Under the pieces are notes generated by a model. The model was not told the origin of the DNA. It saw only the letters and a program-made list of their open reading frames with translations, and did no database searches. Both the position numbers and the translations under genes were made by a program. This document shows, one piece after another, positions 36,924-63,664 of a stretch of DNA of 64,000 bases (within the stretch, counting starts at the first letter, position 1; each line of letters starts with the position of its first letter). Source of the stretch: Elephas maximus indicus (taxonomy: Eukaryota > Chordata > Mammalia > Proboscidea > Elephantidae); NCBI RefSeq assembly GCF_024166365.1, contig NC_064834.1, positions 53,920,001 through 53,984,000 of the forward strand. Direction: 5' to 3'.

Positions 36924-37505
36924 GGCAAAGATCAGGACCAGTACTTCCTACCAGGCTATCCCCACACCCCATACCCCCAGCTGTCCCGAGAGCCACAAAT
37001 TCTACAGGCCCAGCCCAAGCTGCTGTTGCTGCCACTTGGATGAGGATCTGAAAAAGAGGAAAACTTTTACAGCCCCTCTTGGGACCTACAATCAGACTGT
37101 GGTACCTCCTTGCTCCTCTGCTCTCCATTCCTGGGGGCCCAACCTGAGAGCCCACTCACGTATCATCTGCAGCCTCTGCCTCCAGCCTGGCATCGCTGGG
37201 CAGGAATCACCGTGCCAACCCTGTGGTGCCCATGTGTCCCTCCTGCTACGGTCAGGCAACGAGAGCCAAGCCCAACACTTTGCACTTTGTTTCCCTCTCA
37301 CATACCCACTCCCATCAACCCTGGGCCACCTCCTCCAGTTCTTCCTCTTTTATTAATTAGTTGGTCAGTTTGGAGAGTTGACTGGCACCATGGTGGATGG
37401 GCAGGTGGGGCTGAGCAGGAGGACTGTCACAGGAGCTTGTACATATGAAAAACAGGACAGCAATGGACTTTATACTATGTAATAAATGTCTTAGTACCAA
37501 CATCA
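36924..37505 (+). other. GBF1: GBF1 3' UTR with poly(A) signal
   Basis: About 580 bases follow the stop codon, with a canonical AATAAA at 37481-37486. The expected cleavage point is 10-25 bases further on, near 37500-37510. This length is an inference from the signal, not from transcript data. Confidence 0.8.
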
Positions 37506-40300
37506 CTGCCTTTCCCTCCAGCTTCCTTCCTGAGCCTGTGGGTCAGGGTACCATGTCACTGCGATCCCCAGAGCTTGGGCCTTGCATGAACAGAGGTAAA
37601 GAGAGGCTGAGCCTACCAGTGGTCTGGCCACATGGCCCCTGGCCATCAGTCAGCCAGCCAGATGTCAGGACTGGCATCAGGAGGCCTTCATCAGTGCTGC
37701 CACCCCTACCACCACCACAGCAGTGTACCCTTATTACCAGGGTGCCAGGGGCTTGGGCAGTGTCCTCGCCATAACTGCTCAAGGGAGACACCCAAGACAA
37801 CCTGGGCTGGGGTCAGAGGGAAGATGAGTCAGAGCTGAGCTGCAGTTACTTAGAAGCTTTCCCTGCAGTGTGTCTCATGGTCCAGGTATACAAAGAAGCC
37901 CATGGGGCTTAGGAGTGGGGACCATCTTGCTCACAGCTGTGATTGTGTGCTTCTGGGCGTAAGACATTCATTTTAGCCTCAGAGAAGGAACAATTTCTTC
38001 CAGCCCCATAACCCTCATCCATTCCAATTACTGAGATGATACATGATTAGAGGGCTCCTCCCCTTCTTTCCCTGTGGGTGAGGGTAAGATAGGTAGGGGT
38101 GTACGTAGGGCAGGCAGTGTGGCCCCTGCGAGGAGTGGGCAGGGCTGAGGTGCTGTGGTTGGGAAGCAGAATGTTTTGTATTAAGCCTTCACACATGAAG
38201 CATCATCTTGGCTTCCCCCTCTCAGGGGGTGGGCAATGGTACCCTCTTTGTACTACCAGCTGGCTTCCCTCGTGGAGATTTAGGGGCACTCAGTCTCCCC
38301 ACTGGGGCCCAACTGGCTGTATGATCATTCAGAACCTAAGGCTTCTCTTTGATCAGCACTTCCATGTGGGTGTTCCTGGGAATTTGGATGCCTGAAAGCA
38401 CCTCCCTCAGGGGTGGAAAAGGGCCCCATGGAAATAGGAGCAGCCTGATGTGGAAAAAATACTAAGAGATGAGACCTAAAGCTCCTAGACTACATTCTCC
38501 CTCTTCCCTCCCTTCTTCCCCAAGTAGTCCAGACCATGCTCAGTTTCCACACTAACCAGAACCCTTGCCTGACCCCGACCCTGGGAAAAATTAGGAGGAA
38601 CAGGGGATAAGGCTAGGGGCAGGGGGTAGAGCTAGGGGCTGTGATCTACAGCCACGTAGACACTAGAGTCCTTGGCCTCAGCTGTAGTGTCTCTGTCCAG
38701 AGCCCCACAGGCTCTGCCTTTAGACGCTTCCAGGGGGGTTTCCCTCTGAGGAAAACAGCGTTGGCTGCAGCCAAGCTATGAACAAAAGAATACGACAAGC
38801 CTATGTCCCTCAGCTGGTCTGCAAAAATTAGGAAAGAAGCTAGAGAGATTGCAAACTGACCCTCTCTCCTCTGGGTAGCAAAGAAAAACATTTGCCGGAA
38901 GTCTCCTTCTGTTACAAAAAGAGCAGCTGACACATGCATGACTTGTGTTGTTGACAGTGTTGTCTCTTAGAAGTCAGAGGAAGCTACAAGAGGAACTAAT
39001 ACTCAGACCTTAATTCTGACCTGACCGACAAGGAAGAATGGCTTGGTGACATGGAACTGACGGAAACCTTGAGGGAAAGTGATAAGTGTAGCTAGAGGGA
39101 AATGCTGATCATAATCACATCTGTCTCCCCTGAGAACTTGAGGAGACCAGGTGTCAGAAAGTCAAGAGGAAAGCTAGAGATGGCTCCATGACCTAAGACC
39201 CTCACATGGAGAATTGACATTTGTAGAGCACCATTATGTCTCAGTATTAAGTGCAATGCTCAAGCAACCTTTAAAGGTACTTACTTTTCTTACAGATGAG
39301 GAAACAAGTTCAGAGAGGTCAGGTCACTGGGAATTGAGGGAGTTGGGTCTCAAACCCAGGTCTCTCTCACTCCAAACATCACAGTCTTTCTTATAACATT
39401 TCCTCAGTTCAAAAATAATGGTGGTGGTGGTGCAGAAACCCTCTGAGTTACATTTTCTGTAGCTTCTAATGAGAAATATAAGGGTTGGGGCTCTGAAGAA
39501 ACCACTGGCTGTACAGACTATTGCCTACTAAGCTCAGTTTAGTAGTCTATGAAAATTGGAAAGAGGTGCACATAACCAAGAATAAACGTGAATTTTTTTA
39601 GCCCATAAGAATGAGCCACAGTGGGCATATGCCCATCCAAAAAAAAAAACAACAACAAAAAATGTGGTTATTAGAGCCTGTGGATATTTACCTTTGTTCA
39701 GGGCTCACTGCTTGGGAGACAAGTCTCCATGAGGAAGCAGAACCCCTCAACCCCTGGGCTCCACTTGTGGAGAAGTAGCTTTAGTTCAAGTAAACAGTTG
39801 ATCACTCCCTCCTTGAAATATTCTTCATTTGGCTTCTGAGAAACTCGTTTTTTTCTACCTCACTGACCACGCCTTTTCGATTTCCCATGTTGGCTCTGTT
39901 CATGACCTCTGAACATGAGAATGGCCCAGGACTCAGTCCTCAAATCCTCTATGCTCACTCTCTCGGTGATCCCATCCACTGCCGAGGCTCTGAATACTAT
40001 CCATTACCCTGATTATATCCAATTCCCAACTTTGCATCTCCAGCCTGACTCCTCTCAACCCCAGACTCATATCCACTCGTCCCTCAACATCCCCATTTGC
40101 ATGCCTCATGGGCATCTCAAATATAACAAATGTAAAGAGAAAAATTCTTGATTACCCCTACAAGTCTCTTCCTCTTCTGTTCTGCCCTGTACCAGGAAAG
40201 TGCAATTCCATTCTTCCCGATTCTTCTGCCAAAACCTCCCCTCTTTTTTTTACATCCTACATCCAAACCCTCAGCAACGCTTGTTGTTTCCATCTTTCGA
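37506..40300. other. Intergenic region between GBF1 and NFKB2, left part
   Basis: I see no supported gene. There is a reverse MIR fragment at about 39255-39375 (cagatgaggaaacaagttca). The other open frames are short and unlike known proteins. Confidence 0.6.
39255..39375 (-). repeat. MIR fragment, reverse orientation
   Basis: The pieces ttacagatgaggaaacaagt and gtctcaaacccaggtctctc are the reverse of a MIR core. Confidence 0.65.
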
Positions 40301-42605
40301 ATCTGTTCAGCGTCTGACCACTTCTCACCACTCTCACCATCCAAGCCACTATTTTTTGAACTCCTGGTCTCCCTTGGTCATCCTAGTCCTCTACACTCTA
40401 CTCTCCACACGGCAGCCAAACGAAGCCTTTTAAAACATGTCACATCATTTTCACGCCACTGTACAAAACCCTCCAATAGCATTCCGTCTCATTCAGAATA
40501 AAACATTTACTTCATTCCACCTACCTGACCTCCTTGCTGTTCCTCAAATAAGCCAAACACATTCATATCAGACTATTGCAGTTGCTGTTCCATCACCTAG
40601 AATGCCCTTCCCCCAGATATCCACACGGCGGCCTGCCCTTCCCCCAGATACCCACACGGCGGCCTGCCCTTCCCCCAGATACCCACACGGCGGCCTGCCC
40701 TTCCCCCAGATATCCACACGGCGGCCTGCCCTTCCCCCAGATACCCACACGGCGGCCTGCCCTTCCCCCAGATACCCACACGGCGGCCTGCCCTTCCCCC
40801 AGATATCCACACGGCGGCCTGCCCTTCCCCCAGATACCCACACGGCGGCCTGCCCTTCCCCCAGATACCCACACGGCGGCCTGCCCTTCCCCCAGATACC
40901 CACACGGCGGCCTGCCCTTCCCCCAGATACCCACACGGCGGCCTGCCCTTCCCCCAGATACCCACACGGCGGCCTGCCCTTCCCCCAGATACCCACACGG
41001 CGGCCTGCCCTTCCCCCAGATACCCACACGGCGGCCTGCCCTTCCCCCAGATACCCACACGGCGGCCTGCCCTTCCCCCAGAAATCCACACGGCGGCCTG
41101 CCCTTCCCCCAGATACCCACACGGCGGCCTGCCCTTCCCCCAGATACCCACACGGCGGCCTGCCCTTCCCCCAGATACCCACACGGCGGCCTGCCCTTCC
41201 CCCAGATACCCACACGGCGGCCTGCCCTTCCCCCAGATACCCACACGGCGGCCTGCCCTTCCCCCAGATACCCACACGGCGGCCTGCCCTTCCCCCAGAT
41301 ACCCACACGGCGGCCTGCCCTTCCCCCAGATACCCACACGGCGGCCTGCCCTTCCCCCAGATACCCACACGGCGGCCTGCCCTTCCCCCAGATACCCACA
41401 CGGCGGCCTGCCCTTCCCCCAGATACCCACACGGCGGCCTGCCCTTCCCCCAGATACCCACACGGCGGCCTGCCCTTCCCCCAGATACCCACACGGCGGC
41501 CTGCCCTTCCCCCAGATACCCACACGGCGGCCTGCCCTTCCCCCAGATACCCACACGGCGGCCTGCCCTTCCCCCAGAAATCCACACGGCGGCCTGCCCT
41601 TCCCCCAGATATCCACACGGCGGCCTGCCCTTCCCCCAGATATCCACACGGCGGCCTGCCCTTCCCCCAGATATCCACACGGCGGCCTGCCCTTCCCCCA
41701 GAAATCCACACGGCGGCCTGCCCTTCCCCCAGATATCCACACGGCGGCCTGCCCTTCCCCCAGATACCCACACGGCGGCCTGCCCTTCCCCCAGAAATCC
41801 ACACGGCGGCCTGCCCTTCCCCCAGATATCCACACGGCGGCCTGCCCTTCCCCCAGAAATCCACACGGCGGCCTGCCCTTCCCCCAGATACCCACACGGC
41901 GGCCTGCCCTTCCCCCAGATACCCACACGGCGGCCTGCCCTTCCCCCAGATACCCACACGGCGGCCTGCCCTTCCCCCAGAAATCCACACGGCGGCCTGC
42001 CCTTCCCCCAGATACCCACACGGCGGCCTGCCCTTCCCCCAGATACCCACACGGCGGCCTGCCCTTCCCCCAGATACCCACACGGCGGCCTGCCCTTCCC
42101 CCAGATACCCACACGGCGGCCTGCCCTTCCCCCAGATACCCACACGGCGGCCTGCCCTTCCCCCAGATACCCACACGGCGGCCTGCCCTTCCCCCAGATA
42201 CCCACACGGCGGCCTGCCCTTCCCCCAGATACCCACACGGCGGCCTGCCCTTCCCCCAGATACCCACACGGCGGCCTGCCCTTCCCCCAGATACCCACAC
42301 GGCGGCCTGCCCTTCCCCCAGATACCCACACGGCGGCCTGCCCTTCCCCCAGATATCCACACGGCGGCCTCCCTCACTTGTTTCAAGTTCCTGTTCAAAT
42401 GTTACCTCATCAGAGAGTCTTTCCCTGGCTGCTGTATAGAAAACCCTTGTCGCTATCCCCTTACCTGCTTTATTTTTCTCCGTAGTACCTGTCACCAGCA
42501 CACATCTATTTGATTTTTGTCTGTCTCCCCTACTAGAATGCAAGCTCTCTGTAAGCAGGGATGTTGTTTTGTAGGGTGGGCCCTATCTGATGGTGAATGA
42601 ATAGA
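40300..42605 (+). repeat. L2 (LINE2) 3' fragment, split by a minisatellite
   Basis: Left of the array: gacctccttgctgttcctca and gttgctgttccatcacctag. Right of the array: cctcacttgtttcaagttcc, ttcaaatgttacctcatcag, ctgctttatttttctccgta and tctcccctactagaatgcaa. Read together without the array they form a continuous ordinary L2 3' end. The tandem array at 40603-42369 replaces a single 31-base stretch of this element. Confidence 0.8.
40603..42369 (+). repeat. 31-bp minisatellite (VNTR), 57 copies in exact register
   Basis: 1767 bases make exactly 57 units of 31 bases, with no insertion or deletion. Each unit starts tgcccttcccccaga and ends ccacacggcggcc. The only differences are at two unit positions: 16 (t or a) and 18 (t or c). 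This gives three unit types: T (gatatcc), C (gatacc) and A (gaaatcc). In order they are: 1T, 2C, 1T, 2C, 1T, 8C, 1A, 15C, 1A, 3T, 1A, 1T, 1C, 1A, 1T, 1A, 3C, 1A, 11C, 1T; that is 42 C, 9 T and 6 A units. Every unit has two CpGs. Because 31 is not a multiple of 3, and the unit has almost no stop triplets in any frame, long open frames appear on both strands. They are not genes. Confidence 0.98.
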
Positions 42606-43203
42606 GTGAATTTATGGTGCATCTGCTCTGGGCCAGGTGTTGTGCTAGAGCTGAGTGCAGAAACAGAGATGATTTTTATGTTGAAGATTGTGGAACAAAC
42701 ATAATGAAGCAGTTTCTTAAGTCCATTTAGGTGAGGCTATAGCAACAGATAATAAACTACTTTGAGTTATTAAAATCCCTACGTCTACATGGGTTGAGAA
42801 TTATTGGAGCTGCTGATGGGTACATGGGGGTTCATTATACTATTCTCTGTACTTTTTATATGTTAGAAAAGTTCTATAATAAAGTCTTTTTTTTTTTTTT
42901 TTTTTAATCTCCAGATAAATTACAGCTCAGAATCTTGTAACTAAAACCACTCAGACCTTAGGAGCGCTTTTAGAGATGTGGGACTGGAAGGATTTGTGCC
43001 CATTTCTGCAGGTGGTATTTGAGCACTTTGAAAGGATGGTTGTATCAATGGCAGCCAGCACAGGTTCACGAAGTAGGCATATACCAACCTAACCTCATTC
43101 CATTTTAGTATAAGAGTTAAGAATATAAATTGCCAGGAGAATTTGGTAGACAATGTACCTGGATTTTACCAAATTATTTGACAGCATCTTATGATACTTG
43201 CTT

Positions 43204-43600
43204 GAGAGGCCCACCAAACCAAAAACCAAATCCACTGCCATCAAGTCCGTTCCGACTCATAGTGATCCTGTAGGACAGAGTAGAACTTCCCCATAGGGTT
43301 TCCAAGGCTGTAAATCTTTACAGAAGCGGACTGCCACATCTTTCGTCCACTGAGAGGACCACCAAAAACCAAACCAAACCTGTTGCTGCTGACTCATAGT
43401 GACCCTATAGGACAGAGTAGAACTGTCCCATAGCGTTTCCAGGGAGTGGTTGGTTGATTCAAACTGCTCACCTTTTGGTTAGCAGCCAAGCTCTTAACCA
43501 CTGCACCACCAGGGCTCCTCTTAGAGAGGCCCACCAAACCAAAAAAACCCATTGCCGTGGAGTCAATTCCGACTCATAACAACCCTATAGTAGGGTGGAA
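43204..43600 (-). repeat. Cluster of three AfroSINE-type copies, all reverse
   Basis: Copy 1 at about 43213-43350 (with the block gactgccacatctttcgtcc) is cut at its head. Copy 2 at 43362-43519 is near complete and ends in the reversed head (accactgcaccaccagggct). Copy 3 at about 43533-43592 is a 3' fragment. The phrase gagaggcccaccaaacc occurs before copy 1 (43204) and again before copy 3 (43525), with a variant before copy 2. This suggests successive insertions into the same short target. Confidence 0.8.
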
Positions 43601-43624
43601 AAGACTGCTTTGTTTTATATGTAT

Positions 43625-43770
43625 TTAGGGGAAAGAACTTGGGCCTGGAGTCAACAAACTGGGTTTGTATCCTGGCTCTGTTCCTTTCTACCTGTGTGGT
43701 TGAGTTTACTTCTCTGAGCCTTCATTTTTTCCATCAGTAAAGGTAATATTTACCTCCTAGAGTTGTTGGG
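43625..43770 (+). repeat. MIR element
   Basis: The pieces gtatcctggctctgttcctt, gtttacttctctgagccttc and ttccatcagtaaaggtaata match a forward MIR. Confidence 0.75.
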
Positions 43771-44832
43771 AAGAAGAATAAGAACTTATAATAAAGTACC
43801 TTAACACAGTACCTGGCACATTCCATTTGTGGACAAGACGAAGAGGAGAGACAAATAACAGGAAATGGCCCAAACCAAGGGCCATAAGAGCCTCCCTTTA
43901 TTCAGTGCTAGTGCAGGCCCTCAGTTCCTTAAGAAGGTCAGCAGCAAGTTGCAGGAGAAACCTGAAAGGATGACTTCAGGAGGGAGATTACTCAGGGCGC
44001 CTCCGAAAGAGAGCCTCTACCAACCAGAGATGTCCAGCTACAAAGTCAGTGCTTTGGGAAATACTGTACTGTCCCTGCTGCTACTACGGTGTTCAAGCAG
44101 AAGTTGGGACGTATATAAGGTGATTTCCTCCCTCAGAAGAAGTTCAAGTTATTGACACTTTGGACACCTCTTCAATCCTAATATTCCAGATTGTGATGGG
44201 AGGGCGAGTCCTGAATCTCCCAAAAAATATTCTCCTTCCTGCGCGCAGAGCTCCATAGCTCAGGTCGCCCTGAAAGCCTGGCCCCATGTGAACCTGCCAC
44301 TTAGTAAGGGGCCAAAAGAGCCGGAGGCTGAGTAAAGAGACTGAGCAAGAAAGGTTAGTCTCCTTGAGGCTCCGGTGCCTAAAGGGGCCGCCAGATGGCG
44401 CCCCGGGACCGACCGCAAGATCAGCTTTTTCCTCTTCCCCTAACTCTTCCCGGCAGCGGGGTCCCGCTCCGGGCGGGAGACTGGAGAGCTGAGGCCGACG
44501 GCTTCCCCCTGGGCTTCCCCGGCTTCAGATGTGGTCAAGCGTTAGGCACAACAGAAGCCCGGGCAGGTCCGGGCGGGCGAGGGGACCCGGGCCGGCCCTT
44601 GGCCGGTGTTGGAGCTGTGGCTGGTGCTCGGCCAACCGGTCCGGCCTCGGGCTAATCCCCGACCAGAGCCCAGTCTTGCGGACCGTCAATACCACGCCAT
44701 TCTCCCAGCCCAACGTCAATCTTCGCCCTCTAGAGGGCGCTCCTGAATCGCTCCCGATTGGACGCGAGAGTCCGGGTGTTAAACTTTCGGCCAATGAAAA
44801 AGGGCATGGTGCGTGACGTACAGAAACGTCAT

Positions 44833-44842
44833 GGGAATTCCC
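44833..44842 (+). promoter_or_regulatory. NFKB2: kappaB site, GGGAATTCCC
   Basis: A perfect palindromic match to the GGGRNWYYCC consensus, 20 bases upstream of a second match. Confidence 0.7.
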
Positions 44843-44861
44843 CCCTCCGGGGGGCGGAAAA

Positions 44862-44871
44862 GGGGCTTTCC
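44862..44871 (+). promoter_or_regulatory. NFKB2: kappaB site, GGGGCTTTCC
   Basis: A full match to GGGRNWYYCC, close to the preceding kappaB palindrome and at the start of the proposed first-exon area. Confidence 0.65.
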
Positions 44872-46038
44872 CGGCTGGAACCCCGGTGGCTGGAGCCCTG
44901 GTGGCTGGAGCGGTGTCACGACCCGTCCGCGGCGGGTCGGGCCGGGAGAGGAGCAGGAACCGGAGCCGCCGCCTCTGTGAGTGACCGAGTTCACACCCTT
45001 GGGTGGCCCGGACCCGAGGAAAGGCGGGAGGAGGGCCTTTAACTGACTGAGCCCCAGGGCTAGAGATAGGCGCACACCCAGAGCAGACACACGAACGAGA
45101 CACACGGATATACAGCCACATCCTTGTACGGAGACACGCGGACCTGAACATTCACCTGCTCTAATGCTGGCGTACGCAAGCAGCGTCCATGCACCGGGAC
45201 TCGCACACACATGCACAGGCAGACCCGCTCACCCTTGCACCGTTGCTGGGACCCACGCCCTCCACGCACAAGCTCAGAGATCTGCTCACCTGTGCCGACA
45301 TAGCAAGACATGCTTAGTCATGTGCCCACTCAGAGAAGCTTAGGGACGCTTACCTGCCCACAGACACATTCACTTGCACACGCATATTGACGCCGTGCAC
45401 ACACAGCATGCACCCGAGCACACGGGCCAAAACACACTTGTATACCTGTGATGGAGACCCACACCTGTGGGATTGGGGTGGGAAGAGTGCAGGGGTCTGC
45501 CCGTCTCCTCAGCACCCAGAGCCAGTGCGGTGTGAGAATCAACAGCCGTTGAGACGTTTCGGGGAGAGGGAAGGGGAGCCTGTCCCCAAGGAGAAGACGC
45601 CTCCCGCTGCGGTCCCCAGAGTTCCACTCTCAGGGCAGAACCCCGGGGCCCCCCGCTGGGAAGAACCCCGCCTACAGACCATTCAGAGTGGGGTCCTCCC
45701 TACAGCAGGAATGTCCCCCAAAAGCCCCCAGGGTGAATCAGCCGTGGCCTCCCTCCTGGCAGAAAATCCCAAGGCTGCTGCTCCAGGCCGTGGGAGGGGA
45801 GGGGGATGGGAGGCGGGCCTGGTCGCGGACTGGGAGCCTCCGCCGGCCGTGAAAGACCCTCAGGTCCCTGGCGCCTGCCCTGGAGGGCTTCCCTGGCTCT
45901 CCACACCCCCAGCCGGGTGAGAGGCTGCGGGTCCCAACAGCGGGGCCGGGGCCTCGCGCCCCTCCCGCCGCGGGGGCGGGGCCAGTGGCGTCATTTCCAG
46001 GCCCGCCCCCTCCGGCCCCGCCTCCCCCTGGTATTTTC

Positions 46039-46048
46039 GGGACTTTCC
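46039..46048 (+). promoter_or_regulatory. NFKB2: kappaB site, GGGACTTTCC
   Basis: Identical to the classical immunoglobulin-kappa enhancer motif, about 260 bases upstream of the start codon in the second CpG-rich block. It fits positive feedback of NF-kappaB on NFKB2. Confidence 0.7.
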
Positions 46049-46308
46049 TAAGCTGCTCTAACTTTCCTGCCCCTTCCCCGGCCTAGCCCAGCTTCGGATC
46101 TCGCCCTCCACCGGATCTCGCCCGCCGCACTCGGACGGGCGGCTGGAGGAGATCGGACCCTCCCCCAAACCTGGGACCCCCCTCTCCCGCCCACCCCTGG
46201 CCTGATCCAGCTCTCCCGCCGTTCCCCTGCCCCCAAAGCGAGCACCTGAAACTCTAGGAAGCAGAACCCGGCTGAAGCTATAGACAGAGCCGGGCCCAGC
46301 CCAGAGAC

Positions 46309-52637
<6,329 letters not shown>

Positions 52638-52775
52638 CCTACTTACTGCCCACACACCAGCCCCTCCCTGGGCACCCTCTGTACAGTGTCCCCACCTGTT
52701 CCAATTCTTATTTAACACCCCACACCCACCCCTCAGTTGGGGCAAATAAAGGATTCTCATAGGAAGGGGGGGCCT
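52638..52775 (+). other. NFKB2: NFKB2 3' UTR with poly(A) signal
   Basis: A short 3' UTR with AATAAA at 52745-52750. Expected cleavage is about 52765-52775. Confidence 0.85.
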
Positions 52776-52884
52776 GGTACCCTCCCCAATTTATGGCAGT
52801 TATTGATGTGACTCTTGTCCCTAGAACCAGCTGCTTACCCTGTCCCCAGGTCAGGCACTGGAGCAGGAAGAGGAGGAAGCCCAG

Positions 52885-53474
52885 CCAGCAAGTCCAGAGC
52901 AGATTTAATGGGGGTGGAGCCTGTACAAAGGGCAGGGCCCGCTACAGGAGGGCAAGCAGGCCGTGCTGCCTGCCTGCACACAGGGGCCTCACAGACCAGG
53001 GGCTTTGGCCTGGATGCCCTTCCTCCACCTCTGGGAAGAGAGAGTGAGCCCTTGGGGAGGAAGGAAGGAAAACCAGCTCAGCCCCAACTCCTGGCCTCTG
53101 TCTGAACCAGGCCCCAGGATGGAGGGGGATGCTGGTGTCAGGGTTGGGGTGGTCTCAGCAGAAAGCGGAAATGTTGTCAGGCCTCCCCCACAAAAAAAAG
53201 CTTCAAAAGTCCAGGGGCCCTGGCCCCTCCCACTCCCGCCCACCCTGTACGAAAAAGTGCAAAACATTATCACAAAATGGGGGTCTCAGAGGGGCGCTTA
53301 GCCCAGGCTCACGAGGCCCATGCCCAGCCCTGCCCTGCCCCGGACACCGCGTCCGGCGCGGTAGGGCCCTGGCCCAGAGACCCTAATGGGTGGCCCAAGG
53401 CCAGCCCGGGTTCAGGCAGGGCCACGTCATGCAGGTGCTCAGCAGGCACCAACCCCCACAATCCAACCCCCAAC
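52885..53474 (-). other. PSD: PSD 3' UTR with ATTAAA poly(A) signal
   Basis: About 590 bases follow the PSD stop codon on the minus strand. The reverse complement of 52904-52909 is ATTAAA, the commonest variant signal, so cleavage is expected near 52885-52895. I see no AATAAA nearer. Confidence 0.75.

Positions 53475-63664
<10,190 letters not shown>

Larger units (their letters stand above)
42606..44380. other. Intergenic region, right part, with L1, SINE and MIR remnants
   Basis: About 42780-42890 resembles an old L1 3' end (gatgggtacatgggggttca, then tataataaagtc and a T-run). Then come three clustered reverse AfroSINE copies (43204-43600) and a MIR (43625-43770). I see no gene; the open frame near 43865-44155 is unsupported. 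Confidence 0.6.
44390..46130 (+). promoter_or_regulatory. NFKB2: NFKB2 CpG-island promoter region
   Basis: Two dense GC/CpG stretches (about 44390-45040 and 45760-46160) precede the NFKB2 start codon, with a CA-rich, CpG-poorer stretch between them. Three kappaB-type decamers and a CRE-like TGACGTA (44814-44820) lie inside. The human gene is described as having two alternative promoters with kappaB sites and non-coding first exons. A plausible donor after a non-coding first exon is at 44976/44977 (cctct then gtgagt), and a plausible acceptor before the start-codon exon is near 46086. Both are inferred only. Confidence 0.75.

Noticed and set aside
40603-42369. CRISPR-like direct-repeat array
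   Set aside because: The units are contiguous, with no unique spacers, and the setting is a mammalian L2 element.
40437-42543. Very long open frames (up to about 680 codons) on both strands
   Set aside because: They are produced by the 31-base minisatellite, whose unit lacks stops in nearly all frames. There is no splice, promoter or family support.
43865-44155. 96-codon open frame (starts MAQTKGHKSLPLF)
   Set aside because: It has no recognised family, lies between repeats and the NFKB2 promoter, and has no sign of selection visible.
44779-45216. Minus-strand open frames opposite the NFKB2 promoter as a divergent gene
   Set aside because: They arise from CpG-rich sequence with few stops. 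No family match or splice structure was seen, and a divergent non-coding transcript cannot be judged from sequence alone.
45387-45920. 177-codon open frame in the NFKB2 5' region
   Set aside because: GC-rich sequence has few stops. The area is most likely an intron between non-coding first exon and start-codon exon, and nothing resembling a protein family is seen.
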